A stretch of DNA of 64,000 nucleotides from Lingula anatina (Eukaryota; Brachiopoda; Lingulata; Lingulida; Lingulidae): the NCBI RefSeq assembly GCF_001039355.2, contig NW_019775687.1, forward strand, positions 1-64,000, in the 5' to 3' direction. Shown one piece after another: positions 11,887 through 26,500 of the stretch. Position numbers and translations under genes: made by a program. Each line of letters starts with the position of its first letter. Within the stretch, counting starts at the first letter, position 1. Below the pieces are notes generated by a model. That model had not been told where the DNA came from. It did no database searches and worked only from the letters and a program-made list of their open reading frames with translations.

Positions 11887-14210
11887 GTTTTGAAATGTTT
11901 TAGGGTGCTTTCCCAGAGATTTAGATCGATCTAAAGATAAGTTTTAGATCGACTTAACTCCCTGGGGGTTCACGCTAAATTGCAGTCAGCCAAACGGGCA
12001 CCATAGTTAATTACACCCTTACAGCTTTTAGTAGGCGGGACAGACGCTTAAGCCGGCCAAGCTGACAGTAATCTAGTGAGACTCCCCACAGGGATAGATC
12101 GATCTAAAAATCTATGGAAATGGGGTGTAAGAGGTTACAACTATACTAAAAACATGTCAGTTTAGGATAAGGTCAGTTCTGATAAGATGATTTTTACCAT
12201 TAAGCTGTGGTTGTGAAAAAGCTTGCATCTGGATATGTTTATATTCATATTCAATTCTAAAATAACACTTATTTTGATTTTCCAGGAACTGTCTTTCAAG
12301 TTTCAGCAGTTACAACTTACATCATCAGAACAGCAAAATGCATTATCCAACCAATGTTAGTATAACTCATCCTTTTAACATAAAATCACTCTTGTATTGT
12401 ATATAAATATTTTGTCTGAAAGACAATGTTTTGATTATTTTACAGGTATAGAAACCATTTATATTGTTTAACTTCACATACCTTTACATGGTTTTCAGTG
12501 ATAAAAGAAAAAGAGGAAAAAGCTAAATGTTTAGAAGAGGAGAGACAAAAACTAGTCCAGTCTAAAACTGAGGTTTGATGTGTCTTAATGTTCTAATAAT
12601 TCAAATATGTTAAAGGAGCTAATATTCATTTTCATTTTATTCTATTATGTATTTTTCTAATCTGAAATACAAGCTTTGTTTTTGGTAAATTTTCCAGCAG
12701 AAAGTGGCTTAGCAAGTCAAAAACTTTTACCAAAAGAGTTTGAATGACAAAAAACTTCACTAATACAAAGTGTATCCACAAAAAATAAAGATTTTCATCT
12801 AAAAGCATAAAAGTGCCTCATTGTTGGAATTGGAGTACAAAAGTAAATAGCACCTCTTACAGTAACAAACATAAGGTGAAATGACAAAAAAATGCACAGT
12901 TATAAATGACTGATTAATTAGGCTGCAAGTTAAATGCTAAATTATCTTCCAAATATAGTAATGACTTGTTTTCATTTTTCAGATGCTGGAAGTAGAGAAA
13001 CAGTTGGAAATCAAGCTTGATGAATTGGATAGCCTCTCTGCTGCACTTAAAGAAAACCAAAAAGAAGCTGAAGTTCTACAGCAGACAGTTGGTTGGTTTG
13101 AAATATTTGCAAACTTAACATCAAGAACATTTATTACTTACTACAAAATTTTTGCAAGTCTTTTGGTCTGTTCATTTGTGGGTGCTTTTGTTTGTTTGTG
13201 GTAAAAAATTCGCCCAGCAATATTTTTCTTTCAAACTTTTTTGTAGATAGGTGAAAGACCCAGAATGAACTGTTTGATTTTCATAAGAATCTGATATATA
13301 TGTAAAAAAATTCTTGATGCTTGAAATTATTAACGTCTATGATATAGGCTACATGAATGCCTCTCTTGCTATGAAATTTGATATTATGACTGAATGTTTA
13401 CAGACAGGTCAAAAACAGTTGCTTTCATGTCTATGCTAAAATAAGTGTTTCAGTGTCCATTACTAAGCACTAACCACCATTAAACAAGATTGCTTTAAAA
13501 AATTTTGTTAGATCTGTTGCATTGAGTTTTGTATTTCTAATATTGGATGAAATCTCATTTTAAGGACCAGACTATGGATAGGCAATAGCCTGCGTGATTG
13601 TTAACTCCTTTGAGAGTGCATCACATATGGAGGGTATGGGGGCTTCTTCATCCATGCACCCCCCGCCCCCAATCTAATTGCCCAAGAAACAATTGTTTAT
13701 GCTGAAAAAATAACATACAACATAAGTAATGCTTTATCGCTCTGGTCACACAGTATAAAGGGTCCAGACGTGCCGTTGATACAGAGGACTCCACACTCCC
13801 TAACAAGTTGAATGAGTTTTATTCTCGTTTTGATAGGACCAACCACACTCAGGTCCACACACCAACCCTAGGGGAGCGCGTGCCGCCATTTACTATTCAA
13901 TCATGGCAAGTCAAGTGTTATTTCTCGGCTTTAAACACCAGGAAAGCTCCAGGCCCTGACGGTATAACATCACGACTTTTAAAGGAATGCGCAGCCCAGC
14001 TTTCAGATGTGTTCGCGGAAATATTCAACTGGTCAATTGAAATGTGCAGAGTGCCTGAAATATGGAAGACAGCAACCATCATACCTGTGCCAAAAAGTAA
14101 AACTGTAGAGAATTTAAATGATCTCCGTCCTGTTGCTTTGACACCGGTGCCTATGAAGATATTCGAAAAACTTGTTNATTTTATACATTTGTATTTTATT
14201 GGCTTAATAA

Positions 14211-14241
<31 letters not shown>

Positions 14242-15123
14242 GATAATGATTTTTGTTTGTTTCTCTATAGAAAACCTTCAGAGTAAATTGCAAGTATGCC
14301 AGGGTAATTCAAAGGACCTAGAAGAACGGATAAAAGCTCTGAGTGAAAAATTGTTGTGCATTGAGGTGATCTACAGTGATGTTGATTTTCGTTTAAACTT
14401 ATGTCATTTTCATTGGGAAAATAAAAAGAAATTAAGATGAACAATGTTTATTAAGGAAATTTATTAAGGAATTGTACATAAGTATTGCTAAATTAAGTGT
14501 GGCTGTTTATTTTCTATATTTTAAAATCTGTGGATGTTTTAATAGGATGAAAAAGAAAAACTGAAAACAGAACTTGAATTAACCAAAAACAAATTAGCAG
14601 AGACAATTGAAAACAAAGACAAGCTAGCAGTGAATTTTGATGAAACGGAAAAGCTTTATGTAGAGAAACTAGGAAGCCTTAAAGACGACCTTAGTCAAAT
14701 GCAGGATATATTGAAACAGGAAAGAGCAAAGTAAGTTTTAAAACAGTTTTATAAGTGTTTCACATTATTTTGTATTCTTAGTTTTAGTTACATCTTATTT
14801 GTATACAAGTGTATATCTTTCAAAATCTCCTGATTAAAGATTATATATATATATATATNNNNNNNNNNNNNNNNNNNNNNNNNNNNNNNNNNNNNNNNNN
14901 NNNNNNNNNNNNNNNNNNNNNNNNNNNNNNNNNNNNNNNNNNNNNNNNNNNNNNNNNNNNNNNNNNNNNNNNNNNNNNNNNNNNNNNNNNNNNNNNNNNN
15001 NNNNNNNNNNNNNNNNNNNNNNNNNNNNNNNNNNNNNNNNNNNNNNNNNNNNNNNNNNNNNNNNNNNNNNNNNNNNNNNNNNNNNNNNNNNNNNNNNNNN
15101 NNNNNNNNNNNNNNNNNNNNNAC

Positions 15124-15195
<72 letters not shown>

Positions 15196-15891
15196 GTTGC
15201 TAAAAAAATTCATAATTTCAAAGTTCAATAACTACAACAGTTTTGAAAATATTGCAATGAGACTTGGGGCATTTTAGGAAAATGATGTTTTGATATGCTT
15301 AAAATTTCATGACTTTAACTTTCTTAGTTTTCACACCAAAAAAAAAATTTCAAGTTAAAAACTGCAATGCTGGTCTACGTGACGTCTGATAGTGACAGTG
15401 TGTGACAGTTTTGACACCTGTCAGTGTGTTTTTGATTTGATAATAACTTAAATACTTGAAATTTTCAGAGTTGATCAATAATTATGTATTCCTATTGTTG
15501 GTGGCTTTCAACTTTTTCGTTTAGATTTCATTCACTGATTTATTAATTCCATATTTACTCATACAAAACACTATCAAAATGTATTTTCTAGATCAGTCAT
15601 AATTATAAACCATCAATTGTTTACTTATGAAGTTAATATACATACATCAAGCATGACTTAAAGAAATCATTTTTTTTCCTTTATTATTTTTTTACTAAAC
15701 TTTTATACCAAAAATATGTTGATGACGTTTTGTTTTAAATCTATTAAACTTGAACACATTAAATAATAGATAAGTTCTGATCTATAAAAATAAAATGACC
15801 TTGGATTTCAGATTGATTGCTTTGCAAGATAATATGTCTAAATCACAAAAGTTAATGGAAGACTTACAGATGACTAAAGGTATAACATTGT

Positions 15892-15930
<39 letters not shown>

Positions 15931-18900
15931 TTCTGAAGTTATTTTGAGTTGTTTGAAGTGCACAGATAAAATGCTTACCAACTAACAAATATATTAAGTG
16001 CAATTTTGTTTGTGGATGTGCATGAACAGACCCAAGTATTGTCTTTCCTCTGTTCAGTACTAACATTGGGACTTTTATGAAGGAACACATTCTTGAGATT
16101 ATCTTCACACATTATTTCAGATATGCTGATTTTAGAAAGAACTGATAATACAGATAAAATCAAAGAACTCGAAAGTGATAAGGTACTGGTATGATGCATA
16201 AATTAATATGAAGGAGTGATACATTTTGTTTTAAGCAGGCCTCAGCAAAATAATGATTAAAAAAAATTAATGTGGCTAAATAATGGAAGAAAGATGTAAA
16301 AATTCTGCTTAAGTAAATAATGTTCACCAATTTCAGAAAATTTTAGAAGATTCTGTGACAGAAATGACTAGAAAAGTTAAACGTCTTACACAGGAAAGGG
16401 ATCTGGTTCAGGCTGAACTGAAAGTACAAGAAGAGCAGAACTCCAGTTTATTGGTAAAATGCATTTTTTTAGCATCCTGGCTATAAATGGATTAAAAATA
16501 TATATATTATTATCAAGAATGTTGTGCAGATAGTGAGATACTGTCTCATCAACTGCAAGAACAGTCCCCATGGAGATAGTTATTCACATAGCAAAAAATA
16601 AGAATTGAATTTGGATTTTTTCCATGCATATACAGAAATTTGGTAAACATAATGATTGAATCTAATGAAAATTGGTAAAAATCATAAAAATTGGTAAAAA
16701 TTTTTTACTTGTACAGAAATTATAAACATCATGATTGAATGTAATGAAAATTGGTAAAAACCATAAAAATTGGTAAAAATCATCTTTTTATCCCAGTCAT
16801 TTTTTTCTACTTTATAGGGAAATGTGAAGCTGCTCAATGGCTCCATTGAAAAGCTGGAAAAAGAGAGAGATGATGTTAGCAGTGAAGTTGTAAGATTATT
16901 AAATCAGCTATCACTGAAGGAGGTGGGTTGTGCAGAAAAATATGAAAATTCATCTTAACAAAAATTGTTGCTCAAACACTTCATGATAAAACTGCCAATG
17001 TTAATTTGAAATGCCTAGTCATTTAATCACATGATATGGAAAATAAAATAGATAGCCAAACATTAGCCTAAAAGGGGGAACATTCCTGATTTTTTTTTCC
17101 TTTTTGAAAGAACTGTTAACTTGACGATCTTGACCCAGCAACCTCCACACATTATTTACAAATCATTCTTTAGCAAAACAGATCTTTTATACATAGAGAA
17201 ATTTCGATTGTCTGTTATGTTCTTTACTCCATTCTCAAATTAATCACACTTAATTTCATACTGGGATATCTTAATCATACTAATTGCAGACTGGCGGTAC
17301 ACATGGATTTAGTCCTGACCCATCTTGCCTGCCTCATACGCCCGATCTGCCGGCTCCACCGCCATAACACAGTAACCTCTTCTCCTCTTAGACTACAAGG
17401 GACTGTGTCCCCATCTCTTGTATTGTGGTCACACATAATCACGTAATACTCCACGTAAATTTTGAGTTCTGTGGGTGCACTGTCTAGGTATGGCATTCAT
17501 CACAATGCACCCTTGTCCAAATTTTAGAAAACTAAATGCTAAATATCTTCCAAACAGAAAGAATTACGGGAAAAGTTACTATATAGAAGTCTGAACTAAA
17601 GTCATATGTGGAGATGCCAAATATGCCCTTGGATTTGACCCCTGACCTTTGTTTCAAGGGCTAACGGGCTGAAATTTTCTAAAATTGGGAATTTTCTGCA
17701 AAAATATTTTTTTTCAGTAACTATACAGACGTAAGTCCTCATATTATAGTGAGACAGAGTGGTTACAATTGGGGACACTTTTCATCTTGGGGAGTTAGGG
17801 TTCAGTCAGTGCATTTCCCTGGAAGAAAAAGCCATTAGATGCCGAAACTAAAATTCTCTCCAAATCTGGAACCGTTAATGATAGAGACCTAACTCTTGTT
17901 TGTTGCATTTTATAATACTTTTGTAATAATTTTGTCAAGTGCAACACTGAAAGTGGTGTCCATTTTTCTTGTTTTCCATATGGTTTAGGAGCTGCGCAAT
18001 ATAAAGAAATACATCACAATATTTAGTGGTGAAAATAAATGATAGAAGGGATTTTATTATTTTTCTTCCATGTTGTGCATTTTATAAAAATGTAAAACCA
18101 GTGGTCACAAATTTGTAAGGAAACAACAGTTATGCTTAATCCTATATAAATACATGTAGTCTCTATTTTGGAGTTTCAAGCGCGAATTGCAGTTCCATAG
18201 ATGGAATATGAAAACCTCTTTGAGCAGTTGACTGTGACACATTGAACTGTATTGAAAGCTACTATTTAACTGGAGTTTCATCATGCACAAAAAAATCTCT
18301 TTTGACCAATATTTTGAAGTATTACTTATTTGAGAATCTTCTCAAATGTCCCTTAAAGTTTATAAATCAGGCAGCCCAGTGTGGTATGAGACTTTTTATC
18401 TTCATTAATTCTCATAGCAGCAAAGTTCTCATGAGTATAAATACTTTTTAAAAGTAGTCAACTATGCAACCCGTGCCTTATTGTCATTTTCAATATGTTC
18501 AATACATTCAGATGTTAAATCACTTTGGGTCACTGTATCAGAAGTTGACCCTCTTTTCACATGTTTGAGTTCATTTTTCACCAGTTGCAGGTTCTGCTTC
18601 CTCAGGTATGGTCACTTTCCTCAGTTTCTTGTGGAGTGTCTGAGATGTAAAGAAAACGAGGAGTTTGAGAATAAAAAGTGATCAGATGGCATCAGATACA
18701 TTTCTTTTATCACCTTGTTGACTGGCACATTGGTATCTTGCATTTGTTGACCCCAATGTTGCATTTGCGTGTGGCCTAAAGCAAGTGTTGGAATCCAGGA
18801 TTGATTAGTTCTGTAAAGAAAATAATGACATGCACTCTTCTCTATAAAAATAATAAAAAACACTATGTAGTAACTGACAAACCCTCTCAATGTACTTAAA

Positions 18901-21900
18901 TACATAATAACAGACATCACTGATTGAATATACATGTAGTATGAAAGACATAAATTGAAGGTAAGCAATCTTGGATGTTTTCCCCTTCACTTTTATATAA
19001 AACTCACTTAGCACACTCTTGAGGTCTCTTCTATCCCATTTTATTCACAGGAAGAACTGATAAAGGTGAAATGTGAATTAAAAGATAGCATGGCACGAGA
19101 AGGAAATTCTTCAAAACTGATACAGTCACTGGAAAATCAGCTTGAATCCTCCAGGTAAGGGATATAACTATAAATATCTTAATTGGTTGTTGTTTGCTGT
19201 AATTAAATAAAATTTTGTGGAACAAATGACTTCTGGGTATTAATTCTTACATGTTGCAGTTTTACTACATAGCTTTGATCTTGATGCTGCAGCTTTCTCT
19301 GAAGTCATAGTCCAAAATATTAGAATGTAGTCCTTTTGATGACTGCATCATCAAAATAATAAAAAAAAAAATTTGGATACTCGAGCTGAATAAACTAAAC
19401 ATGACATGAAAGATCCATTGTGAACAGAAATTTTTCTGGAAGATCAATGACAAGTACCATCCAATATTAACATAATGCCTCTGAAGTCCTAGGTAAACAG
19501 GCCTGTTATGTGGCTGACAGCTACGTACACTCTTTTCTTTGATAGCTCTGAAAACAGTGAACAAGCAGGTCATATAAGTGTTTTGAAAAGGGAAAAGCAG
19601 TCACTAGAAAAAGAATTGACAAGTTGTAAAAAGGAAATCGCCAATCTGAAGAAGGATTTGGAGGTATGTTAGATCATCAATAAAAACATAAGTATAAATA
19701 AGGCCATATTCTCAACAAAAGACTAAGTAGTCCACAGATCAAATATGGCTGACCCACTTGAATGCTTGGTGTGAAATCCCTTGGGGAATCTATTCAGTGT
19801 CTATTAGGGGATTAGACGACAAGCTTTTAAATATAGCACACCATATTTGATCCAAGGACTTCTTTGTCCCCTGTTGTGAATGTGGCCTAAGATACATTAC
19901 CATGCATTAAGTTATGACTGCATTGCATTATGCTGTCTTGCCTTTGCAATTTTGTCAAATGAAGTCTTTTTCTATAGAATGTACAATCTTAAATGGGTAC
20001 ACTTGACAGGTAATCAAATATTCAAGACAATATGAATTCTCTGTTTTAGAAGAATGCAAGGAAGGCAACAGGAATTGAGAATGATCTGCTTAAAACCATT
20101 GAAGAAAACAAAGAAATATGGTAGTGTATGAATGGACATAATTCAAGATATCTATTCCAATGTTTGTGAAATCTTTGTGTCGGGAATGACTTTTTAAACC
20201 AAACCAGTGCAACAGTGACTTGGAAAACATAGCATTAAATCCAAGCCAAGGCAAGGGGTGATCAATACTTTGTGGAAAGGAAAACTGGATTTGGCAGGGA
20301 ATTTCTCAGTAATGAGAATACGATTCATTGTTGATTGTGGCATATTAGATCAAATAACAAGACAAAATTGGATAAGTAAAAGAAAAATAACTGAAAAGTC
20401 AACAAATGTATCAGGTAAATTTTTAAGCAGGAATATTATACTTGAAAATGCTAATTAAGTTTGCTATTATTGTTTTGGTAGGAGCATGAATGAAACTCTT
20501 AAAAAGGCAGTAGAAGAGAAGAATGAAGAAATAATGAAGATTAAGGATGAGACAGCAAAAATGGTATATGGTAGACGGCCATTCCACTTTCCTTAGCTTA
20601 ATTGCTTTTGTTCTGCTTAATTGTATTTCTAAAATCTATTATAAGATTAATGAATGTACAGTATGCATTCTTGTACTGATTTGACCTGTTCTACATTGTG
20701 TTTAAATTTGCCAAAATTCTTTGGATATTGATATTGTTTTAAAATACATCATACAGAGTGATGAGTTCGAGTCAGCACTAGACAACAGATCAAAAGAATC
20801 TTCAGATTTGGAATCAAGGCTCAAGTCTTCTCGAGATGATCTTGTCAAGAAAAACAAACATATAAAAGAACTAGAGAAAGAGGTATATGTATAATCTTTG
20901 TCAGTATATAACTATTTATTTATTTTTTACTTACTGGTAGAGTACAGATTTATTTTATAAAGTACCATATGTATTGACTGAAATTGTCTATGTCGTTTAA
21001 AATGCTAAACCCACAATCAAGAAGTAAACAGTTCCTATATATTCCAATCTGTATATTGTACATTTTGTGATCTTTGTCAGTACACCTCTAATTTATCACT
21101 TAATGTCCTTCTTAGATAGTTGGATTACTTAAACCTTATGCTTAATAAAAACTTCCCTTTCTCCCTGTCATAAAAAAAAGTGTAAATTTATAACTTTAGA
21201 TAAAAAATCTGAAATCTAAGCTGACCACACAAACCAAACTCAATAGCACATTTGAAGGAGAAATTGCAAAAAAGAATGAAGCAATTAAAACCACTGAAGA
21301 AGAAAAAGTTTTGTTAAAAGCAGACTTGGAAAATGTTCAAAAAGAGATGCTGTGGATGAAAGAAGGATTTGAAAATATGAAGCAAGAAGTAAGTCTTTGT
21401 TAATTTTTTTATGAAAAACTTCCTTGTGATATTTTAATTTTTTTTCAATATATTCAGTATGAAAGTAAAGCTACCACACTAGACTATACCCTCTAGCAGG
21501 GCTTCAGAGTGATTTTTCAGTAGATATTCGCAGATGTGTCTCTCATTAATTTATGGCACATTTCTCCACTATGACCCTGTTACGAAATCTCAAGTAATTA
21601 CAAGGCTGGTAATCATTTACTTTTAACTACTCAGGCACTGACACTTAACAAGTCCTTGCCAAATTCCTCTGATTGCAGTCAAGGTAGTTGGTTGCTCTGA
21701 CCATAATTATGGACTGTACTCAATCTAGGCTGTCATCTTGATTATTCAATGCAACAAAAAACACAGAAAAACAAATTTAAAATACCACAGTTGGCTATCC
21801 TAATTCAAAAAGGAAAAAAAAATCAACATTGGGTTTAAGTTTTCTATAAAACCCCATATATACATGTATAAGGCAAAATTTTCTTAAAACTCTGTCCACA

Positions 21901-23499
21901 CACAATGAAAATAAAAATTAAAAAGAAAGAGCCATTAGATTACCCATGAACCAACTACACATACCTATATAGTCCATGCTACATTCCCCTGCTGTTTCTT
22001 TCTAACTCTGAGCCTTTTATCTTCATTAAAAAAAAAACACTTTGTTTCTTTCATGCGCGCAAGCCCAGTGGAGTCAACCAGCATTTGTTCAGAGAAAATT
22101 TAATTCAAAATGCTCGAATGCTGCAATTTTTGGCAAGTGTTATAATTTCTGTGCCATTTCTACACTTTCCAGTCGAAAATGATAATGTACGTTCTAGTAT
22201 GTTATTCACTTTCAGTTTGTAAATTTCGTTCTCTTTCAAATAACCAGACCAGTCTGCAATCACGTGCACACAGGCATTTTGAATCTACCAGTTTTTTTTC
22301 TCTCATCATATTATGTTATAAATGTGACAAAATACAAGCATGTGACTGTTTGATTATTTTTTCCAGTACAGGATTGACAAGTGGGAAGTCTAGAAGTAAT
22401 GTGAAAATAATAACATCTGCTTAAAGTTCATTGAGCATGAAGAAATCGTGATTGATGTCTGACAACTTAGGAGCATTCAACAAACTAAAAGCTGGGGTCT
22501 TCATGCAGAAATGAGTTTTATATTTATTAACCAATTAAGGTTACAACTGAGCATGTTCTTAACCACATGACATGTTGTGAAGCAAATGTTTAGCATGTCA
22601 GAGCTAAGCTGAGCAACTGCAGATTGCGGATTCAATGTCCCCTGCCTGTTCAGATTTAATTGCTTCCAGACTTCCATAAGAGACAGGGTGTCATTGGAGA
22701 AAAGTGCACAAAATTAATTAAAAGTGGATGTTTTGTAATCTTTCTCTTTATATCCTTGATTTTAAGTGTGAGGAGCTAAAGAAGACAACAAATGATGCCA
22801 TTAAAGATAAAAAAGTTGCTCAAATGGATTTTGATAGGCAGCTTAAAGAAATGATGGGAACCTTAGAAAAATACCAAAAAGATAATGAAAAAATCATTAC
22901 CAAAAAGGACAAAGAAATAGGACAGCTCAAGCAGAAGATGCAGAAACAGCAAGATACTAAAAAACAGGTATGTTAACTTAAATTGAAAGTACTTCTACCT
23001 GGCTTAGCTTTAGAACACAATGACTAGGGCTGCGTTCACATGAAAAATCTATATGCACTATCTTGTGATCACGGTCTGTGCCCTGAATACCCCGAGACGT
23101 ATTTGCTGGCAGCGCCGAGAATTAATTACAGCTTTGGTAGTAACTGGCTCGCGCTGCCCATAATTACGCCGTGGGGTATTCAGGGCACAGACTGTGATCA
23201 CAAGATATCGCAAATAGATTTTTAGAAAATAGATTTTTCATGTGAACGCAGCCTAGAAGGCATAAATCAAGTGGGTAAAGTGTCTTCACTTAAAATCTGA
23301 GCCCATCTAGTTATAATGTTTATTGTGTTTAATAATCTTTTTATTCTTAATGTAGGTACTTTGTATAATACAATCTCTGAGTTCTCCTTCAGTTTTAGAA
23401 TTTTTTTATGGTATAAAGAATTTCTTTAAGTCAAAGTTTTTATGTTTCAAGAATTATTTCCCATCTTATGAAAAGAATCCAAAAAGTTTTAATAATTCC

Positions 23500-23546
<47 letters not shown>

Positions 23547-26500
23547 AAGGAACAGTTGGACTTAAAAGAAATAAACAAAGCCCTTGAAGATACCAGGAAG
23601 CAACTGGATGCTGTTGAAGAGGAAAAGGTAAACTTTGCTAATGGAAAGTAGGAAGACTTGTGTTAGAATCCTCTCACTAGCTGTGATTAATATTTCACAT
23701 AATCAAGATTTTCTGTGGGTGGAGTGTGTATTATATTGATTAAATGTTGTGACTGTATACAGGCATTTCATATTATTTTTATAGCAAAAATTCATGAAGG
23801 CAGCTGAAGAACAGACAATAGAAATTAAGTGCTTAGCAGATAATGTCAGAGAAAAGGTAAGCATAATTTTTACAGTACCCATATGAAAGGTATACTGAGA
23901 TCAAACAACAAGTTAAAACTATCAGTTATGTGCCCCAAAGTCTGACCAATTTTTTTGAAAGTCATTACTTTTTCATTTATTTTTTTCAGTTTTAAGGAAG
24001 GGATGTAGGTTGGAGATTTTATCTTAAAATAAAGGCTTAGATTTTTTATTTCCTGTAAAATTCATTTAATGTATCTTCAAAACATCTAATTATGCTTGAA
24101 ACTCAACTACAAGTTCATTGTGTGACGTAATATTGGGATTTTTGGGGACAAAAACATCATTTTCAGTTGCTGATTTTCTCAGGCACCTGGACAGCTATAA
24201 ACATGCTTTTTAAAGCATGTTGTCTTACAAAATTTAACAAAATTTAACTTTCAGTAACTATAAACAGTATGTGTTACATAAAAAACACTGTATACAAATG
24301 GGATATATTACTAATATGACTGATATGGTAATTTAAGATCTAAACCATAAACATTGGAAGATTTCCACATTAAAAAAGAGAAAAAAAAATCTGACCATAG
24401 AAATTATTTAACAACAAACACCATATTATTGCTGCTATGTTTACAGTAAAGGTTTGGAAGCAAAGCAGCTGACATGATTTTTCACAGATGCCCGACCTTA
24501 CAGGAGAAAGTAACCGAAGATACAAAGGTTTGACAACTGTGGAGCTTACCGTACTGCCATCTTCCAGGCATGTCAACAAAAGACAAAAATATATCAGATC
24601 ATGAGCAGTTGACACTGTTTTAAGCAGCTGTGTTACTTACTTCCATCTTTCATGTAATCAGTGCAGAAAGGGGGGCATGATTGCACAACAAAATTATAAA
24701 CTACAGAGCAAATTTCAATTTGTATTCAAGTTTTCACAAATATACTGGTACATGATTATTCGACAACATACTGTACCTCTGCTATATGAACTGTTTTCAA
24801 ACTTCAGGCGCATTTTTCCCAGGCGAACTCATTTGCAGTGCTCTGACATTTACTGTCAGTTCCTACACAAGATTGCAAGTTTTTTTTTCTTTTGTCACCT
24901 CTATATTTGGTCATATTGTCCATGTTTATTGCTTATCATTTCAACACAGCAGTCCCAAATGAGGAGTAGATCTATTTGAATGATGTCACTAGAAACTAAC
25001 CATTCAGAATTTTCTCATAAAAGTTCCCCATCTCCCACGTTTTTTTAAATATTTTTATCCTTCGTCTTTAGTATAAACATTGTAAAAAAATCAGTGAACA
25101 ATTTGTGTTTTTGATCTCAGTTTCACATTAAAATTTAGTTAAGATGTTTGCATTACCCATTAATGTAGTTCATATGAAATATGAAAAATTGTTATTTAGG
25201 GGTTCTTTTTACTCTTCCAATCATTGGTTTACAGAAAACAGAAATACAAACTTTGCAGACCACTATCAAAGATTTACAACAAGAGTTGGAGAAACTGAAA
25301 GAGCCAAGTCTTATTGAAGTTATGGATGCATCTATACCTGTGGTGCCCCAAACACCAAAAGTTCCAAAAATTGTGGATAGTGTTACTAACATGGCAAAAA
25401 CTCCAAAGCCCACCGTAACACCTCGAAAGGTACATTTGAATTTAGTATAGTAGTTAAAGGATTTGTGCCTCATTAAAATTCATTTCTGGAATTTTGTAGA
25501 TCCAACACTCAATCTGTACACTAGAGATACGTTTGAATCAATCACCACCCTGTAAGTAGTATAAATACAATCTTTTAGTTGAAAAAAAAAGCATTTTAGA
25601 TAACCCCACCTCAATATGCAGTAATGAAGTAACAGATCTAGGTCACGTGGTACTGTGACAACATACAAGCTGAGCTACATACTGAATACACTGAAGTGAG
25701 GGAAGGTTACGTTAAATGGAATTGGGCAGTTTCCGTTATGCCCCAGTGTGTTGATGTGGGATGCACCAAAAAAGCAGCAAAGGATCTGGCATTCCTTGAT
25801 AATCTTCTTTCTTTGTCTGTGATGATCTTCTGTGACTTTCTTACTAACTTTGGTGACAATAGATGTATTGCTCGAGACTATGGTTGCCCCAAGTGGTTAA
25901 GATCATATCAAAAGCTGACAGTCTTTTAAATTAACTATCATCAGTTGACAAGCTTACTAATTGCTGATGCATTTTAAAACCTGGTAGTTGACCAAGAGCT
26001 CGTTAACAGTAATACTTGTTCATTACACACTGTGGCACTCCCCAAGCCAGGTAATAATTACTAAAAATTCTGGCAATAATAGGTAACTCAACCTGTCGGA
26101 TTCTTGATGGACTTTAATACTTTTTCAATATATCTCTTTTATTTCATGGAGTAATGTTATTGATATTTTTAAATGATGTTTAATATTGATATTTAGATAA
26201 ATGAGCTCAAACATGGTAGTGAACATTCATGAAAGTGATTGCTCTCAGTCAGGGTATCTTGAAGCATGCCTACGGTATGCCCGGGCATTACTTCTGTTGA
26301 AGAAAACATGGTTGAAGAAAAACTCGAAAAAGAGTGGTAATATTAAAGTAAAATAAAAGAATGGGAACAGGTGTAATAAAATGATTCGTAATCCTAATTT
26401 GTTATACCAAATAAAGTGTATTTCACAGAAATATAAGGAATTTATTGTCAAATTTAGACTTCCATCACATAATCTCTCTGTAGAAACTGGAAGGTATACA

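Noticed and set aside
14788-15228. Long open frame across the N gap
   Set aside because: It is made of N and TA repeat (Ile-Tyr runs); an artefact of the assembly gap.
17275-17496. 73-codon frame in a GC-richer intron block
   Set aside because: No similarity recognised; more likely an old inserted element.
25192-25473. 93-codon open frame on the - strand
   Set aside because: It is the antisense shadow of the SYCP1 exon 25,235-25,429.
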